The notes under the pieces: generated by a model
Database searches by the model: none
Seen by the model: the letters and a program-made list of their open reading frames with translations, nothing else
What the model was told of the DNA's origin: nothing
Shown here: positions 1 to 8,362 of the stretch, piece after piece
How positions within the stretch are numbered: position 1 is the first letter of the stretch
Layout: each line of letters begins with the position of its first letter
NCBI RefSeq assembly: GCF_947654275.1
Contig: NZ_CANTJS010000026.1
Span: 1-37,744 of the forward strand
DNA from: an uncultured Oscillibacter sp.
Lineage (GTDB): Bacteria; Bacillota; Clostridia; Oscillospirales; Oscillospiraceae
Direction of reading: 5' to 3'
Length of the DNA stretch: 37,744 nucleotides
Program-made: the position numbers and the translations under genes

Positions 1-3000
1 CATCATGCGGTTGCCTATTCTATTCATAAAATGTTCTTTATGCGTACTGTCCATTCTTGCATGTTTACTGGTTTGGATATACTGCCGGGCCTTAGTGTTA
101 AGATCCGCCTGGGTAGGCGTTACTGTCACATCAGACTTCAAGAATGTCGAAAGCCACTTAGTCAAGTCTCGGTCAAAGGGAGAGAGAATGTACCAGCGAA
201 TGTAGTGATCCATGGGGGATGCAAAGTTTCCTTCGCGCTTAAAAGGTTTTGGAACGGAGGAAACCAGCAAATGTGGATACTTTCCGTTAGGCTTGAACAG
301 CTTGTTAACCAGAGAGTCTAGGTCTATCCGATTAGGTGTGGACACATCAGAATTGATGGCGTAGCTGTAGTCGTACAGCCGAGCAGCATAATCCATCTGA
401 ATTGCACAGGGATCAGCGGAGACCCTTCCCAGCCTAAAGCGGTAGATCAAATTCCCCTCCTGGTCCCGGGTAATGCTAAGAATATGAATCAGGCGGTGTG
501 GGATGCTAGCAATCCGCTTTTCATGATTCCAAGCGATTGCCTCCGGAAATACCAACGGTTCTGTAACCTCAGACGGCTCTTTTTTCGCCGGAGATTCGGG
601 AGTCTCCGGACCTTCAAACAGTTCTTTCTTCCCCAGCCACTTCGGAGGATTGGGCATAGAAAACTGGAAGATGGTACCCTCCTCCCACAGTCGCTCCACC
701 GGAAAGTTCTCCCCCTCCAGCATAAGATTTTGGTCGTGGATAAATGAACGGTAGGGATCGATAAATTGGAGGAATCTATCCGTTGGAACGTATTGATAAA
801 AAAGCAATGCGAGGGAAATCAGCAACTGTGGCCTGTTTGCAAAAATGTTCTTGGGCGGTTCCTCCTGAAAGTCCTCCTCCCTCCCTTGGCGACGGAGCTT
901 AGCTCGTGCTCGCTGCTCCTTCTCCAGCCGGTCACCCTCAGACCGCTGCTTTCTTTCAATAAAAGAATTGCACCAGCGGCACAGGATGTCTTCCTGAACT
1001 TGAATGAGTTCCGACTCTATGATCGAGCCTTCCCGAAGACGGTCACGATCTATATTCAGGTATTTCTCTGGCTCATTGTCCATAATGTTAATCTTCCAGC
1101 GTAGAAACCCGGCGTGGTCCCGTTTAAGTTGGCGAACCGAAGGCGGGTAAATATAATTTGCATTTGAGATAGGATTGAATTTATACTGGATATTGTACGG
1201 GTTTCGCACCGGTGTGGGAAGCCGGAACAAGTTTTTACCGGAAGCTCTTCTGATGGTGCCCTTTCTGACCGTCACCTGATAAATGCGGCAGGTCACTCCG
1301 TCAAAATAGTATGCTTTATCATCCTTAAAAGAGAAGGAGCTTCCCTCTACCGAATTTTTCGAATAAAAGGGCAGAATGCTGTCCTCCTCTTTTACCACTT
1401 GTACAAGGTCTTTCTTTATATTCTCCCTATGGGGAGAAAAATAGCTGGAGCATATCCTTTCTTTTGGGCCTTTATCAGGCCGCGCCTGTTCGTTTTCCCG
1501 AGTCATAGACTGATAATATATGTTAAAATAATCGATTGGGTTTCCTTGGAGGACGCTTTTAATTGCACGGGACATCTCCACATACAGTGCATGAAGGCTG
1601 TCGTCTCCATAGAAGTCCGCATCATAATAGAGATACCACGTTCCATTAGAATTTCCCATTGCGTCCCGGAAACACAGGTTGGGATCTATAGCAATTTTCA
1701 CATTGGTCCCCTGCGGCCCGTTGTCATAATAAATCTTGGGGTCCTTTTGGGTAACCTCGTGGATTTCAATTCTGCCGCAGTTCCGCCCATAGGAGTTAAA
1801 GACGATTTTCCGTTCCGGCTCATTGGGCCTTCTGGAGTAAAACTCGATCCGGTCCGACATTTGGAAGACAGATTGTAGGCCAATGCCGAAGACGCCGGAG
1901 GGCTTCATCCAGCGGGGCATGTCCTTCATGATCGCAAGAATGCGCTCATTTCGGTCTTTGCTTGAACCAATGTCTGCCATATACTTGGCGTCTTCCGGAG
2001 TAATCCCGATTCCCTGGTCTTTCACGCAGAGAAAAACCTTTTTCGCTTCCTTGTCCTCAATCAGTTCAATAGTAATGGGATAATTGCCGAAAATCTCCTC
2101 AAGCACAGCAGAGCTATGCTCTAAAAGGTCCATTTCTTTGTCCTTCTGGGCATCCATATCCTTGCCAATATGGTGCCCGTATTTGGAGACGCCCAAGTGG
2201 ATATAGCGGTTATGCGTAATATCGAACCACAGCTGAATCAGGGAAGCATCTACCGCATTCTGCACTAGCTCACGAATTCCAATATAACGGTTCTGATAAA
2301 TATTGGTGCCTTCCAGTAATTTCATCACGCGGTCCTGGGGCATCTGCATCTGTAACCGGCGTTCCTCCGCGGTGTAGGGCTTTCCATCTAACAAGATTTC
2401 ACTTTTTGTAATCAGAGGAGGACGGCCAAAGTCAGCCTGCGTAATTTCTGACCAGCGGAGTCTGAGATTTTCACACTCCCGTTCCAGAAGCTGAATCCAG
2501 TCCTGTACAAGTCCAGCAATATCATATCCGTTCTCGCTCCCGCCGCAGGCCGCGCAAACCTCGATTCTTTTTGGCGTGATTAACAGATGATTGATTGCCT
2601 CGTGTTTTTTATAGTGCAACTCCGACAGCTTAGGAATGGCTTCCCGATTGCGCCCGATCTCTGTGACGAGCCAGCGGGGAAACCGTCCATTATCTAAATC
2701 CAACAAATCCCCCAGGCGCAGCATAGCGGCAATAAAACGGGGATGAAAATCGTCTCCGATAATCCCGTCGGCGCGAATGTTCATCTTGAAAATATTTTCA
2801 AATGGATGTCCGTGGGCCTCACAGATATCAACGATCCCCTCTCCCCCACGAACAAACCGTATATTCAGACGACCCATTAGGAGGCCCTGGAAGTCTTCCC
2901 AAACATTTTCCACGCCTTGCCAATGTATGGGACGTAGATACATTTGAAGGGCCTGTATAATAAAATGGTATTGTTCCTGAAGAGTGGCTGTTACTTTCCT

Positions 3001-3447
3001 CTCCTTCATGTACGCAAGAAGGTTTTTGACCGCCTGAATATCCTCTTTCGAAACTGAGGGGTCTTTCTCCTGTTTTTCCAAAAAGTCACAGAACTCCTGG
3101 CTTCCGAGGATATCATAAATTTGATTATATGTCACTGCCATCCCATAGTCATGGGCATATGCGCAGCACAAGAGCATAAAAGTATCCGTTGCCGAAAGGG
3201 CTGTGATACGTTCCTCTCCCAGAAATCGCTCGATCGCACAAATTACTGAGCGGCTATGAGACGCGTCATGAAGGCTGTAATGCGCAAAAACTCCACGAGA
3301 ATAGGGCAAGCGGTCCTCCAGGTCCCTTCGCAGTAGCAGCCAAAGGCTGTGCAGGTCCTGAACACCCGGATAATTTTTCGAAAGCCAGGCGAAATACTGT
3401 TCTAAGGTTAAAGGTATATTTGCGTCTGCGTCATAGTTGCGTGCCAT
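1..3447 (-). CDS. HD-domain plus GHKL (Hsp90-like) ATPase, C-terminus beyond window edge
   Basis: At least 1149 codons are open from ATG 3447 to the left edge with no stop, read codon by codon. AGGAGG lies 7 bases before the ATG. The N-terminal part is HD-like: H60-D61, H64, the H99-D100 pair in AHDYGM, and D247 in LRLGDLLD. A C-x2-C pair (C298, C301) follows. The middle has all GHKL ATP-binding boxes: N-box E393/N397/D400, G1 D477-x-G479-x-G481, G2 around G518-G523 and G3 G580-T581. A long charged region near 840-890 and an unassigned C-terminal part follow. HD domains are usually phosphohydrolases or nucleases, and GHKL domains bind ATP in Hsp90, MutL and gyrase. A stress-chaperone or anti-phage role is inference, favoured by the integrase next door and by AT-richer composition. 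The domain calls are firm; the function is not known. Confidence 0.85.
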   Translation of the reverse strand, partial: MARNYDADANIPLTLEQYFAWLSKNYPGVQDLHSLWLLLRRDLEDRLPYSRGVFAHYSLHDASHSRSVICAIERFLGEERITALSATDTFMLLCCAYAHDYGMAVTYNQIYDILGSQEFCDFLEKQEKDPSVSKEDIQAVKNLLAYMKERKVTATLQEQYHFIIQALQMYLRPIHWQGVENVWEDFQGLLMGRLNIRFVRGGEGIVDICEAHGHPFENIFKMNIRADGIIGDDFHPRFIAAMLRLGDLLDLDNGRFPRWLVTEIGRNREAIPKLSELHYKKHEAINHLLITPKRIEVCAACGGSENGYDIAGLVQDWIQLLERECENLRLRWSEITQADFGRPPLITKSEILLDGKPYTAEERRLQMQMPQDRVMKLLEGTNIYQNRYIGIRELVQNAVDASLIQLWFDITHNRYIHLGVSKYGHHIGKDMDAQKDKEMDLLEHSSAVLEEIFGNYPITIELIEDKEAKKVFLCVKDQGIGITPEDAKYMADIGSSKDRNERILAIMKDMPRWMKPSGVFGIGLQSVFQMSDRIEFYSRRPNEPERKIVFNSYGRNCGRIEIHEVTQKDPKIYYDNGPQGTNVKIAIDPNLCFRDAMGNSNGTWYLYYDADFYGDDSLHALYVEMSRAIKSVLQGNPIDYFNIYYQSMTRENEQARPDKGPKERICSSYFSPHRENIKKDLVQVVKEEDSILPFYSKNSVEGSSFSFKDDKAYYFDGVTCRIYQVTVRKGTIRRASGKNLFRLPTPVRNPYNIQYKFNPISNANYIYPPSVRQLKRDHAGFLRWKINIMDNEPEKYLNIDRDRLREGSIIESELIQVQEDILCRWCNSFIERKQRSEGDRLEKEQRARAKLRRQGREEDFQEEPPKNIFANRPQLLISLALLFYQYVPTDRFLQFIDPYRSFIHDQNLMLEGENFPVERLWEEGTIFQFSMPNPPKWLGKKELFEGPETPESPAKKEPSEVTEPLVFPEAIAWNHEKRIASIPHRLIHILSITRDQEGNLIYRFRLGRVSADPCAIQMDYAARLYDYSYAINSDVSTPNRIDLDSLVNKLFKPNGKYPHLLVSSVPKPFKREGNFASPMDHYIRWYILSPFDRDLTKWLSTFLKSDVTVTPTQADLNTKARQYIQTSKHARMDSTHKEHFMNRIGNRMM

Positions 3448-3935
3448 TATGACTCCTCCTTTAATTTTTAGAAAAGCAAAATCCGTTTTAAGTCAAATTG
3501 TTCTTTGCACTTTTACATTGATTGTTGAGATTATACAAACTTGCTTTTGAATATGAACCTATTATAACACATCTTCCGGCTTATTCAACAATATTCTCCG
3601 TTTTAACTTGATGATTGTAGATTGGTGTAATCTCATTTTTCGAACTGTCTAATCAAAAAACGGGACCCTTCTTTTGCTCAGCACTTTGCAATGTCTGCGT
3701 TTTAGAAATTACACCATATGAGTGCCGCTCTTAAAAAATTAAAATACAAAACTTGGTTTTTACACAGGATCATTGCTGGGACACGGTTTTTGATAAGATT
3801 TTTGGGTAAAAGTTCCAGGTCTTTCCTCCGCTCAAAAATATCCAGATTGTCTGACCATTCCGCAAAAGTCCTGAAGTCGTTAGATTTCAGGGTTTCTTCT
3901 TTGCTTTTGCGCCGAAATAATTTGGATGAAAAACC
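3448..3935. other. Gene-free, AT-rich spacer between integrase and HD-GHKL gene
   Basis: About 490 bases hold the HD-GHKL promoter near the left end. Elsewhere no frame gives a recognisable protein on either strand. No tRNA, attachment-site repeat or excisionase gene could be recognised. Confidence 0.6.
3561..3588 (-). promoter_or_regulatory. Promoter for the HD-GHKL gene
   Basis: On the minus strand TTGAAT (3583-3588) is followed after 16 bases by a perfect TATAAT (3561-3566), about 110 bases before the start codon. No other gene is available for it to serve. Confidence 0.55.
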
Positions 3936-3965
3936 GGGTCAGCGCCTTGACCCAAGCGCTGACCC
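3925..3965 (-). terminator. Intrinsic terminator after the integrase
   Basis: A perfect 10-bp stem pairs GGGTCAGCGC (3936-3945) with GCGCTGACCC (3956-3965) around a 10-base loop. On the minus strand it is followed by GGTTTTTC. It begins about 20 bases after the integrase stop. Confidence 0.8.
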
Positions 3966-3986
3966 ATACGGGGAAATGTCCGGAAG

Positions 3987-4859
3987 CTACCAGAGAGCAC
4001 CGGAGAGGATGCCGCCCATTGTATTCGCCGCTTCCCTCTTCGCGGAGGTGGTAACGTGGATGTAGATGTCCAGGGTGAATCCGGCGGAGTAGTGGCCCAG
4101 CATCCCGGAGACGGTTTTGATGTTCACACCGTTTTGCAGTGCCAAGGTTGCGGAGGTGTGACGCAAGTCGTGGAAGTGAATGTTCGGGAGACCGGCCCGC
4201 TTCAGCAGGACCTTCAACCGGCGATACGCGGAGCCAGGGTCGGTAGGCTGCTCCGGTCTTAGCGGGTTGGGGAATATCCATTCAGTCAGTGCGGACTTTT
4301 TTCGCTCACGGAGAACTGTAACTATGCTGCCAGGCAATACGATCTTACGAGTACCGGCGTTGGCCTTGGTATCACCAGTAGTCAGCCCGCCACCATCTTT
4401 CCGGCAGACGGTGCGGCAAATTTTTAACGTACCAACGACTTCATCGAAATCCTCCCACTTGAGTCCGCAGAGTTCACCCCGGCGCAGGCCTGTGGTCAGT
4501 TCTGTGTAGAAGAAGTCACACCAGATATTATCTTCTGCTATGACCTTCATGAACACATCCAGCTGCTCGTCCGTCAGTATCTGCTTTGCTCCATAGCTGA
4601 ATCTGGGAGCGACGATCTGTTCAGTCGGGTTGCTGGCAATCAGGTGAGCTTGCTGCGCCGCTTTCAGTACGCCGTGGAGTGTGGTGTGGATGCGGCGCAC
4701 CGTACCGCTGGCCAGACTGCCGCTCAGCTTCTTATAGAACCGCTGGACATCTTTCGGCGTGAGTCGAGCCAGCTGCTTATCGCCCAAACTGGGTCGGATA
4801 TGATTCTCGATGTAGCTGCGGTAGCTCCTCAGCGTGTTAGGCCGAAGAGTGTCCGCCAT
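3987..4859 (-). CDS. Tyrosine site-specific integrase, N-terminally truncated
   Basis: A 290-residue phage/ICE-type tyrosine recombinase. A SAM-like core-binding domain (about 1-85) precedes the catalytic domain with R126 (TTGLRRGE), K165, H230-x-x-R233 (HDLRH), H256 (LGH) and nucleophile Y266 (LDIYIH), so all active-site residues are present. Members of this family are usually 370-400 residues with an AP2-like arm-binding domain first. Here the frame continues upstream only as QAAAHRWLES before a TAA at 4890-4892, and the arm domain is missing. ATG 4859 has GGAGAG just before it, but in the family this Met is internal. The gene therefore looks 5'-truncated at the element boundary and probably does not integrate normally. 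A terminator follows it. Confidence 0.85.
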   Translation of the reverse strand: MADTLRPNTLRSYRSYIENHIRPSLGDKQLARLTPKDVQRFYKKLSGSLASGTVRRIHTTLHGVLKAAQQAHLIASNPTEQIVAPRFSYGAKQILTDEQLDVFMKVIAEDNIWCDFFYTELTTGLRRGELCGLKWEDFDEVVGTLKICRTVCRKDGGGLTTGDTKANAGTRKIVLPGSIVTVLRERKKSALTEWIFPNPLRPEQPTDPGSAYRRLKVLLKRAGLPNIHFHDLRHTSATLALQNGVNIKTVSGMLGHYSAGFTLDIYIHVTTSAKREAANTMGGILSGALW

Positions 4860-4892
4860 ACTCTCCAGCCAGCGGTGGGCGGCGGCTTGTTA

Positions 4893-4989
4893 CCCTCCGG
4901 ACACCAGCAAGGCCGCACAGCGGCGCACAGGCCGTCACGCTGAGCCGCATTCATTACCGCAGAGTGCGAGTGCCTCCGTGACTCGCTGA
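4893..4989. other. Junction between mobile element and chromosomal remnant
   Basis: This short stretch lies between the interrupted 5' end of the integrase (minus strand) and the first sense codons of the GH5 stub (plus strand). Minus-strand reading gives only short peptides with stops. It probably contains the recombination or deletion breakpoint, but no attachment-site core can be identified without the other end of the element. Confidence 0.4.
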
Positions 4990-5385
4990 CGCTCAGCCGC
5001 CGCATCCATCTGCGCTGGCTACGGCTACATTACCTATATTCAAGAACATTATGCCCAGGAAATTGCCCAGGTGCAGGAATATATTCCTGTGATCTGCGGC
5101 GAGTGGTGTCTGTTTAATTCCTACGCGGTGGGGACCGATACCAAGGGCGGTCAGTCGGTGCTGAATGGGATCGATTTTTCCGAAAATGTCCCCGTTATCT
5201 CCGGAGAAGTCCGCAAGCACCTTTATGAGCAGCTGGCAAACGCCCAGCTGGCAGCCTGGCATGAGGGCTCCGGCTACTTCTATTGGAGCTACAAGCTCCT
5301 CCTGGACACGGTAAATGAACCGCACTGGTACGGCTGGGATCTGGGCAAATGCGTGGACCAGGGCTGGTTCCCTGCGGGAGGCTGA
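4990..5385 (+). pseudogene. C-terminal fragment of a GH5 beta-glucanase
   Basis: The frame is open from just after a TGA at 4987 to the stop at 5383-5385, and family-like sequence starts near 5020 (YGYITYIQEHY). It keeps the end of a glycoside hydrolase family 5 exo-glucanase: CGEW with the expected nucleophile Glu, then AQLAAWHEGSGYFYWSYK, then a WYGWDLGKCVDQGWFP ending. In GH5 exo-1,3-glucanases this is the last third of the barrel. The acid/base NEP region and the N-terminus are absent, and there is no start codon with a ribosome site. The gene was cut by the neighbouring element or by a deletion. It lies 98 bases upstream of a sugar transporter fragment, so both are remains of one glycan-use locus. 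Confidence 0.75.
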
Positions 5386-5483
5386 TTCCATTTCGGGTTT
5401 TGAAACCGCGTTCCGCCCCGGGGCGGGAATCGAACGGTTTTCAGCGTGCCCGTTATCAAAAATAAGAAGAAGTATGATATACT

Positions 5484-6086
5484 ATGAGCACTCAGCAGAT
5501 GAAAGCCTTGGACCCCAATGCCCGCCTGACTTTTTTAGAGCGCTTCGCTTATGGCCTGGGCGACTACTCCTGCAACCTGGTTTACTCCGCCATCTCCGCC
5601 TTCCTCCTGGTTTATTACACCGATGTGCTGGGGGTGGCAGCCACCACGGCGGGCGGTGTAATGGCTGTCTCCAAGATTTTCGACGGAGCATCGGACCTGA
5701 TTATGGGCCGCATCGTGGACAATACCAAGAGCAAGTGGGGTAAGGCCCGTCCGTGGATTTTGCGGATGAGCATCCCCCTGGCGGTGTGTACCGTACTGAT
5801 GTTCTCCGTCCCTGGCAGCCTCACCGGGGCCATGCAGATCGGCTATATCTTCCTCAGCTATAACCTGGTGTCCACCGTGTTCTATACCGGGCTGAATGTC
5901 CCTTACGCCCGGGCTCTCCGTGCTTTCGGGAGACGGGCCGGGACAGAGCCCGGCCCCTGCGGACCATCCCCCGGCGAAACATCCTGTAGGGGCGGCCCCC
6001 AATCACACCGGGCCGCCGGGAAATGCAAAGATGATTGCAATCTGGATGGTTACGGCTTCTGCCAGCGCCGGATGCCAGGGGTTTAA
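5484..6086 (+). pseudogene. GPH-family sugar:cation symporter, 3'-truncated
   Basis: The first 142 residues match the glycoside-pentoside-hexuronide (MelB/XynP-like) branch of the major facilitator superfamily. The visible hallmarks are FAYGLGDYSCNLVY, the YYTDVLG segment, FDGASDLIMGRIVD and KWGKARPW before helix 3. Homology stops after GLNVPYA near position 5905. The remaining codons read through an inverted-repeat-rich intergenic stretch and are arginine, glycine and proline noise up to the stop at 6086. Complete family members have about 450 residues and 12 helices, so only about four helices remain. The ribosome site is weak (AAGAAG). It sits behind the GH5 stub and would have imported the released oligosaccharides. 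Confidence 0.8.
5908..6020. repeat. Inverted-repeat-rich segment at the transporter breakpoint
   Basis: Two perfect inverted repeats are nested close together: CCGGGCTCT (5909-5917) with AGAGCCCGG (5945-5953), and GGCGGCCC (5991-5998) with GGGCCGCC (6010-6017). The segment begins where transporter homology ends. The sub-sequence GGGACAGAGCCCGGCCCC (5940-5957) has a near copy at 25550-25568. It looks like a dispersed intergenic repeat; its family is unknown. Confidence 0.5.
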
Positions 6087-6090
6087 AGGA

Positions 6091-6121
6091 ACAGCCGCAG
6101 GCCTTTGGGGCCTGCGGCTGT
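6091..6121 (-). terminator. Terminator after the SLH protein gene
   Basis: ACAGCCGCAGGC (6091-6102) pairs perfectly over 12 bp with GCCTGCGGCTGT (6110-6121) around a 7-base loop. On the minus strand TCCTTT follows. It lies about 20 bases beyond the stop codon at 6142. It could also stop read-through from the plus-strand transporter remnant. Confidence 0.75.
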
Positions 6122-6141
6122 GCAGATTTTGTGCAGTTTGT

Positions 6142-7647
6142 TTAGTCAGGGTAGCGGGTGTAGACGACGTAATAGATGTCACGATAAACGCCGTCTGTGA
6201 CATACTTCACACCATAATCGTTGTAACTTACTTTGTCGTTATTATTACCTTCGTAGGTCGAAATATAGTAGCGAGTTACACCATTGACGGTGTCGGTTTT
6301 GTTGACTTCGGATGCAGCCGTGAGAATGTGTTTAGCAATGCCGTCCGTGCCCATTTTGACAATGATGTCACCAGGTCTTACTTGAGATACACTGTCGAGC
6401 TGTCTGATGGGGAAGTTTTCGCCCCCGTTGTTCTTTCCACCAAAGATGGCATCGCTTACAACTCCTGCGAAACCACCGCAGGCGGATTGCATACTTGCTC
6501 TGGTAATACTTCCGATGCGCATGACTGCGCCGCTCATCAAACCGAGTTCACGTCCGCCGATTTTTACGTTTGGATTACGGAAACCCGTATTGTCCTTACC
6601 CCAAGGCGTTCCGGAGGGATAGACCTGGAGAATTTCATCGATAATCTTGAGGGCGTTTTCGGGAGTGGGTGCGCTGCCATCTCGGAGGGTCAGCGCGGCG
6701 GCCTCTTCGGGCGTGGGCTCAGGGGTTGATTCAACCGGCTTGGATTCGGGTTTCTGTTCCATTCCGCCGTCAAACTGGTTATGTTCGCCGCCTGTTGCGG
6801 GAGCGTACTGGGCCATGCGTTGGATGACGATTGCCGCCTGCCCGCGGTTCATGATATTGGTTCCGCTGAAGCTGCCGTCAGAGTATCCGGTGATAATGCC
6901 CAGGGCGTAGACATTCTTCACGGCGTCCTGATATTGGCCGGGAATGCTGCTGTAGTCAGCAATTTAGGCCTGAACGGCGGACTTTTGGCTGGCATCTGCG
7001 GCAAAGCCCTTGGCCTGCATGATGCTGGTCATCATCTGGGCCATGTCATATCTGTTGATACTGGCGGACAGGAGAGCAGGATTGGTGTATTCTTTGCCAA
7101 GGCTGGTGTTGTTCAGAATTCCGTTACTGACTAGAGTGCGCATGGCGGGTCCGAATGCGCCATAGGTCGTTTTGATATAGTCGCTTTCGTACGTGGAAAT
7201 CTGGTCGGGGTAGAAGGCCCGGGCCAGCATAGCGCAGAAGTGGCCGTTTGTAATCGTCTTGGCAGGCTGGAAGGTCCCATCGGCATAGCCGTTGACGACG
7301 CCTTTTCCGGCGCAGTACATGACGCCCTTGTAGAACGTGTGGGTGGCCGGCACATCGGTGAAGCTGATGCCCGGAGCCGCTTCGTCCTGGGTTTCAGGCT
7401 GGGTCTCGGGTTTGGGCTGGGCTTCCCGGGCCAGCAGGATGGCGTCAGCCAGAGCCTTCACAGTTTCCCGGTCCTCGGGGCTGAGGGCGTCCAGGTTGGG
7501 GAGCTCATAGCTGCCATCCCAACCGGCAATCAGTTCCGCGATGAGCTTGAGGCTGGGGTCGATCTCATCGGCGGTTTCCGCCGCGAAGGCGGGGACGCTT
7601 AGGCACAGCGCCAGAGCCAGGAACAGGGATGCGAGTCGTTTTTTCAT
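6142..7647 (-). pseudogene. SLH-domain surface protein with C-terminal cysteine-peptidase-like domain, split by an in-frame TAA
   Basis: Two segments (7647-6964, 227 residues, and 6963-6142) lie in the same frame and are separated only by TAA at 6964-6966, codon 228 of 502. The first has a signal peptide (MKKRLASLFLALALC), an acidic linker and S-layer homology repeats (SFTDVPATHTFYKGV, then GVVNGYADGTFQP). The stop falls in the third SLH repeat, between SAVQA and IADYSS, where a Lys is plausible (AAA to TAA). After it come YALGIITGYSDGSF, a Pro/Glu linker, and an NlpC/P60-like region with Cys at codon 390 (SACGGFAG), RPGDIIV and His at codon 440. SLH repeats anchor proteins to cell-wall polymers. 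AAAGGAG precedes ATG 7647. Met 243 has no ribosome site, so the second half is unlikely to be made alone. Confidence 0.8.
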
Positions 7648-7689
7648 GATGTAAAACTCCTTTCAAAAGTGGGTCGAATAAACCCCTCT

Positions 7690-7718
7690 ATAATATAAGT
7701 GCTTTGAAAAGAGGTCAG
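7690..7718 (-). promoter_or_regulatory. Possible promoter of the SLH protein gene
   Basis: On the minus strand CTGACC (7713-7718) and TATTAT (7690-7695) are 17 bases apart, 43 bases before the start codon. The -10 box matches well and the -35 box only moderately. Confidence 0.4.
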
Positions 7719-7906
7719 GGTTTTATTTTTTCGGAAAATTTTTGGGGATTTTTCGTTTGTTTACAAATTGTTCACAAAACCCGGCGGTTTTCGCCCCCGG
7801 GAGCCGGGAAAACGGGCGCTGCCCGGGGAAGCGACATGAGGCGTGAGAGTGGGGCCGCAAGAATGCGGCGCGGGGTTTTGGCCTTATCATGATTCAGTTG
7901 TTTCAT

Positions 7907-8031
7907 ATTGCGTCCTTTCTGTCATTGTTTTCTCACGGCGGTTTCGCGGCAGGGCTGGGGGCGTTTCCGCCCCCCTCCTGCTTGCCGGGGCTTGCCGTGA
8001 GGAAAACAAAATCGTGCCGTGCGGACGCAAT
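7907..8031. other. Long nested inverted repeat (structured RNA or DNA element)
   Basis: Three stems nest inside one another. ATTGCGTCC (7907-7915) pairs perfectly with GGACGCAAT (8023-8031). GTTTTCTCACGGC (7927-7939) pairs over 13 bp with 7994-8007, leaving one bulged G. GGGGGCG (7957-7963) pairs with CGCCCCC (7968-7974) around a TTTC loop, flanked by GCAGG/CCTGC. The result is a rod-like structure over the whole 125 bases. On the minus strand the outer stem overlaps a GGA ribosome-site-like motif just before an ATG at 7906, but that ATG opens only a 44-codon frame of doubtful value. No Rfam family was recognised. A riboregulator, a small RNA or a relic oriT-like DNA structure are all possible. 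Confidence 0.5.
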
Positions 8032-8078
8032 CATCCCAACACGACACGACTATACATAGCACACACACTGGTTTCCCC

Positions 8079-8107
8079 TTGCCAAAGATTGACGGCGGGG
8101 GTATAAT
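8079..8107 (+). promoter_or_regulatory. Strong sigma-A-type promoter with no downstream protein gene
   Basis: TTGCCA (8079-8084), a 17-base spacer and a perfect TATAAT (8102-8107). The predicted start is near 8114. The only thing downstream before the next terminator is a series of hairpins, which suggests an RNA gene. Confidence 0.6.
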
Positions 8108-8113
8108 AATCCC

Positions 8114-8362
8114 GTGGTGCGAATTTCATCGTTGTGTGGACAGCGCGAGTGTCCGCATAGGTCATGGGGGGTTGCCGCCCCTCATGACCACCGCACTATT
8201 AAGTTTTCCTCGATTGTTATTTTACGCTCTCCGCCGGGAAATGGCAAGCCCTATTTTAAGAATCTGGATTTATAACCGCCGGTCCGGTTTGCCGGACCGG
8301 GCCGGTAAACCCGGATAGCAGGCAAAAGCCCCCTGACGCGGGAACGCGGAAGGGGCTTCCTT
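8114..8362 (+). ncRNA. Candidate structured small RNA
   Basis: The stretch is bounded by a consensus promoter and a terminator-like hairpin and contains three strong stem-loops: 8136-8142 with 8150-8156 (7 bp), 8160-8171 with 8178-8189 (GGTCATG/CATGACC plus GGGG/CCCC), and 8279-8287 with 8292-8300 (9 bp, TTTG loop). No frame of credible length is present. Conserved words of SRP RNA, RNase P RNA and tmRNA were looked for by eye and not found. A 6S-type rod was not evident because the 5' and 3' ends do not pair. The boundaries are inferred from the signals, and no family can be named. Confidence 0.45.

Noticed and set aside
1..2083. Several plus-strand open frames (for example 1399-1878) opposite the HD-GHKL gene
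   Set aside because: They overlap a minus-strand frame with clear HD and GHKL motifs, have no ribosome sites and resemble no protein family.
5896..6729. A 277-codon plus-strand frame over the transporter tail and SLH gene
   Set aside because: It runs antisense through the SLH protein and a terminator hairpin, and its composition is noise.
7772..7906. A 44-codon minus-strand frame (MKQLNHDKAKTPRRIL...) with AAAGGA before its ATG
   Set aside because: The second half reads through GC-rich inverted repeats and no family is recognised. It is kept only as context for the nested repeat.
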